A stretch of 64,000 nucleotides of DNA, taken from Oscillospiraceae bacterium (GTDB lineage: Bacteria; Bacillota; Clostridia; Oscillospirales; Oscillospiraceae). Shown here piece by piece: positions 61,376 through 64,000 of this stretch (its first letter is position 1; every line of letters begins with the position of its first letter). The translations under genes and the position numbers were made by a program. The stretch covers positions 24,240-88,239 of the forward strand of contig JAFXXH010000058.1 of the NCBI GenBank assembly GCA_017542425.1, written 5' to 3'. The notes under the pieces are model-generated. The model was not told the DNA's origin. It worked only from the letters and a program-made list of their open reading frames with translations, and searched no databases.

Positions 61376-62773
61376 GTGAGGACCGTCAAAGCGAGAAGCA
61401 TCATCCGGGCCCTGGCGCTGCTGTGTCTGGCGGCGCTGGCCCTGGCCCTGTCCGCCGGGGCGCTGCCGGAGGCGGAGGGCGGGGGAGAGGCCCGATACAT
61501 CGTCAAATACCGGGACAGCTTTGCGTTTTTGCAGGACCGGGACAGCGCCATGCCCTTTGAGGTGGTGGACGCAGCCCAGCTGGAATTGCTGCTGCGGGTC
61601 GATGCGCTGGAATGGTATGAGGAAGACGCCCCGGCGTTTCTGCTGGACGCGCCGCCCGCCGATGCGGACTTGTCCCCCTATTATGAGCCGTGGAAGTGGG
61701 ACCTGGCCATGATCGACGCGGACGCGGCTTTCCGCATGGACTGCACCGGCCGGGGCGTGCGCGTCGGCGTCATCGACTCCGGCGTGGCCCCCCACAGCGA
61801 CCTGTCCGGGCGGCTGGTTGCGGGCTGGAACTACCGGGACGCCACGGACGAGACGGGGGACAGCCTGGGCCACGGCACCTTCGTGGCGGGCCTGATCGCC
61901 GGATACAGCGAACTGGAGGGCATGATCGGCGCCGCGCCGGAGGCCATTGTCGTGCCGCTGAAGGTGGCCGACGGACAGAGTCTCTACGTCAGCGACATCG
62001 TGAAAGCCATCTATGAGGGCGTAGACCGCTTCCACTGCCAGGTGCTGAACCTGAGTCTGGGCACGGAGCGGGACATGGATTCGCTGCGGGAGGCTGCGGC
62101 CTATGCGGAGGAGCATGGCGTGAGCCTGGTGGCCGCCGCAGGCAACAGCGGGAATGACACCCTCTATTATCCCGCCGCGTACGACACGGTGGTGGGTGTG
62201 GGCTCCGTGACGGACCTGGGGGAGGTCTACGCCCGCTCCAACCGCAGCGCCGGGGTCTTTCTCACCGCGCCGGGGGCGGAGGTGTGGGGCCTCAGTCATA
62301 CGGGCGGCTACTGCCAGAAGACCGGCACCAGCTTCGCCACGCCCCTGGTGAGCGGCGCCGTGGCCGTGCTGCTGGGCATGGACGCCTCCCTGACGCCAGC
62401 CCAGATCCGGGAGATTTTGGCCCAAAGCGCGGCGGACAAGGGAGAACCGGGCTACGATACCGCCTACGGCTACGGCATCCTCAGCGTCGGCGGGAGCATC
62501 CAGGCCCTGTTCGCGGGCGGGGACTGCTACATCGCCGAAAGCCGGGGCGGCAGCACCCGCATCTTCAACCGCACGGGGGAGGATCTGGACTGCCTCTGCC
62601 TGCTGGCGGAGTACAGGGAAGACGGGGCCCTTCTGGACCTGAAACCGGAGTCCCTGCACCTGCGGCCCTATGGCAGCACGACGGTGGCAGCGCCGGGGGA
62701 GACGGGCCGTTTCGCCCGCTTCCTGTGCGACGCGGAGAACATGGTTCCACTAGCCGAGGTAAGAAAACAGTAG
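61376..62773 (+). CDS. Secreted subtilisin-like serine protease (S8 family)
   Basis: The 465-residue protein has a signal peptide (about 1-30), a short propeptide-like part (40-95) and an S8 catalytic domain with all active residues: Asp134 in VGVIDSGV, His166 in GHGTFVAG, Asn257 in AAAGNSGN and Ser319 in GTSFATP. A small beta domain ends the chain. The start is GTG at 61376 with GGGGAAAGG just upstream. The last codons lie where composition falls sharply, so the C-terminus may have been changed by insertion of the next gene. No membrane anchor or sorting signal is visible. Confidence 0.92.
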   Translation: MRTVKARSIIRALALLCLAALALALSAGALPEAEGGGEARYIVKYRDSFAFLQDRDSAMPFEVVDAAQLELLLRVDALEWYEEDAPAFLLDAPPADADLSPYYEPWKWDLAMIDADAAFRMDCTGRGVRVGVIDSGVAPHSDLSGRLVAGWNYRDATDETGDSLGHGTFVAGLIAGYSELEGMIGAAPEAIVVPLKVADGQSLYVSDIVKAIYEGVDRFHCQVLNLSLGTERDMDSLREAAAYAEEHGVSLVAAAGNSGNDTLYYPAAYDTVVGVGSVTDLGEVYARSNRSAGVFLTAPGAEVWGLSHTGGYCQKTGTSFATPLVSGAVAVLLGMDASLTPAQIREILAQSAADKGEPGYDTAYGYGILSVGGSIQALFAGGDCYIAESRGGSTRIFNRTGEDLDCLCLLAEYREDGALLDLKPESLHLRPYGSTTVAAPGETGRFARFLCDAENMVPLAEVRKQ

Positions 62774-62844
62774 CGTACATCTCCACAATATGCCTGAATG
62801 AGAGGCTCAAAATTCAAAGTGAAGCAATAGTGAAGGAGTATAGC

Positions 62845-63726
62845 ATGAAAACTCGAAGGTTTCTGATAGCTCTTATTGGTTTTCTTGTATTCGCTCTCCA
62901 GACTTCAATTGGTGCATTTGCACAAATTGAAGAAACTATTCCAACCGCAAAATGGCTCTGTTTCGATTATGAAGAAATTTATATGGCAATGGCTCCATAT
63001 AAATTTGATTTGAAAATCGCGGAGGTCAACCTTGAAAATGCATTAAAAGACAGATCAGTAAGAGTATATAATAGTGAAACAGGACAATGGGAGTGGGTGC
63101 CAGACCCAAGACTAGTGGCTAACGCACAAAAGAAGTATGATGAAGCCCTGAATGCATTTAATCAAATTTATAGTAGGATATTAGAATTGTATGGAAATGT
63201 AGATTTGGACATATTAAGTGTTGCAACAAGCGAATATGGACTTAATTACTACTATAAGGAGTATTTGTCAGTAAAAGATGATCCCCCTGTTAGAATATAT
63301 ACTGGAGATGAATGGATTTGGCAAAATACGAAAGCTGTTTTAGCTACACAGAATTACAATTTAATGAGAGCTGAGTTTTCAAACGCCCTACTCACTCTTG
63401 GATATGATGATTCGCTGGGATACCAAATTATGTCAGTTTCCTTGGACAATAAAGAAGGCAACAGCTTAAACAATAATATTTCTGTATCATTTGATTTTAT
63501 TAGGTATAATTCGAATATTGATACTTTTATATTAGTGGGGTGTTATTCTGAAGATGGAAAAATGCTATGGATTGGAATAGATAAAGGTCACATTGAGAAA
63601 TGGGAAAAGGAAGAGCTTCAGTTTGATGTTCCAAATCTAACGAATGATGCATATGATATTAGAATATTTGTTATTACTAGACAATCCTTAAATCCAATTA
63701 TAGACATAAATTATATAGTTCTATAA
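62845..63726 (+). CDS. Secreted AT-rich protein of unknown function
   Basis: The 293-residue protein has a clear signal peptide (ALIGFLVFALQTSIGAFA, cleavage about residue 26). The first part of the mature chain is helical (KIAEVNLENALKD and AQKKYDEALNAFNQIYSRI), the second half beta-rich. I recognise no domain. AAGGAG precedes the ATG. Base composition is far lower in GC than in the subtilase just upstream, which points to recent transfer. It could be a substrate, inhibitor or passenger of the protease next to it, but only position supports this. Confidence 0.7.
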   Translation: MKTRRFLIALIGFLVFALQTSIGAFAQIEETIPTAKWLCFDYEEIYMAMAPYKFDLKIAEVNLENALKDRSVRVYNSETGQWEWVPDPRLVANAQKKYDEALNAFNQIYSRILELYGNVDLDILSVATSEYGLNYYYKEYLSVKDDPPVRIYTGDEWIWQNTKAVLATQNYNLMRAEFSNALLTLGYDDSLGYQIMSVSLDNKEGNSLNNNISVSFDFIRYNSNIDTFILVGCYSEDGKMLWIGIDKGHIEKWEKEELQFDVPNLTNDAYDIRIFVITRQSLNPIIDINYIVL

Positions 63727-63741
63727 AATTAAAAACATAAT

Positions 63742-63782
63742 ACAGTGACCCTCTCCGAGGTGCGTAGGGAGAGGGTCACTGT
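63742..63782. terminator. Hairpin after the AT-rich gene
   Basis: A 15-base perfect stem (ACAGTGACCCTCTCC with its complement), 11-base loop. There is no U-run, so it may be a repeat more than a terminator. Confidence 0.6.
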
Positions 63783-63864
63783 GTCAGGGAACGCCGTCCC
63801 CGGCGTTCCGCGCAGCAGCACCCACGTTTCCCACGATTTTCGGCGAAATCGCAAACGCCTCCCC

Positions 63865-64000
63865 GTAGGGAAGGGGCTTGTGTCAAGACCCACATGGTTT
63901 ACAGATTGTGCAAACACATGGTTTACACATGGGGGTCACAAATTCCTGCAAAATGATTTGGAAGGAGGGCGTAGCCCGACTGGAAAATCATTTTGCAGGC
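63865..64000. mobile_element. Repeat-rich right edge, possible end of an insertion sequence
   Basis: In order: a 16-base match to the right arm of the dispersed repeat (63865-63880); two direct copies of CACATGGTTTACA (63891-63903, 63915-63927); and a perfect 15-base inverted repeat CCTGCAAAATGATTT (63945-63959) with its complement at 63985-63999. Closely spaced terminal repeats are typical of some IS families (for example IS21-like), but no transposase lies within the window. Confidence 0.4.

Noticed and set aside
59415..62773. Direct assignment of the ATPase-subtilase pair to the IetAS defence system
   Set aside because: The subtilase has a signal peptide and the ATPase ends in an RyR-like domain, which do not fit my knowledge of IetAS; left as a lead only.
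63729..63917. A 62-codon reverse frame near the right edge
   Set aside because: It runs through a perfect hairpin and a dispersed repeat fragment and lacks a ribosome site.

Overview
The window is a GC-rich chromosome segment (roughly two-thirds GC in the core) from an anaerobic gut-type Bacillota, most likely Clostridia of the Oscillospiraceae type. The reasons are strong AGGAGG ribosome sites, sigma-A style promoters, SLH-domain surface proteins, short HisG with HisZ, a ferredoxin/NAD(P)-linked flavin enzyme set, and dense operons with ATGA and GTGA overlaps. I cannot name the species from this sequence alone. No tRNA, rRNA or CRISPR array was seen.

Layout. 1-5517: a type IV pilus or pseudopilus assembly operon (ATPase C-terminus, inner-membrane platform protein, a PilM-PilN fusion, PilO-like protein, three pseudopilin-like proteins). 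5628-5855: a small XRE regulator. 5976-14819 (minus strand): an almost complete aromatic amino acid operon, aroB-aroC-aroEK(fusion)-GGDEF protein-aroQ-aroA-tyrA-aroG, followed by a DNA glycosylase. 15121-15905: a UPF0175/DUF3368 toxin-antitoxin-like pair. 16136-22900: CvpA-like protein, prfB, two CapA-type proteins, a zinc-ribbon membrane protein and a biotin ligase. 23114-31407: a complete histidine operon, hisZGDCBHAF-IE plus a PHP-family histidinol phosphatase. 31626-39288: glutamate dehydrogenase, an ACT protein with a UPF0210 protein, and a three-gene flavin/Fe-S complex that matches the Stn-type electron-bifurcating transhydrogenase plan. 39433-42298 (minus): ddl and an unusual MurF-Nudix fusion. 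42484-45857: exonuclease, SLH protein, rpsF-ssb-rpsR. 46448-50471: potABCD polyamine uptake. 50558-53255 (minus): a small Rpn-tail protein, an atypical thioredoxin reductase, carbonic anhydrase and DegV.

53635-64000 is the accessory region. Base composition drops sharply and changes several times. It holds a secreted 1082-residue SLH/InlB-repeat protein with a caspase-like His/Cys core, a small membrane protein that shares one of its domains, a divergent HTH regulator of unknown family, an AAA ATPase with a RyR-type C-terminus, a secreted subtilase, an AT-rich secreted protein of unknown function, and a repeat-rich right edge that looks like the start of a mobile element. The large protein changes composition inside its own reading frame at a Pro/Glu-rich linker, which suggests domain capture.

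The most promising candidates for something undescribed are the caspase-like surface protein with its domain-sharing partner and divergent regulator (53635-59138), and the adjacent AAA-RyR/subtilase pair (59415-62773). In the core, the MurF-Nudix fusion, the GGDEF gene inside the shikimate operon, the structured leader before potA and the dispersed 88-base palindromic repeats also deserve a look.
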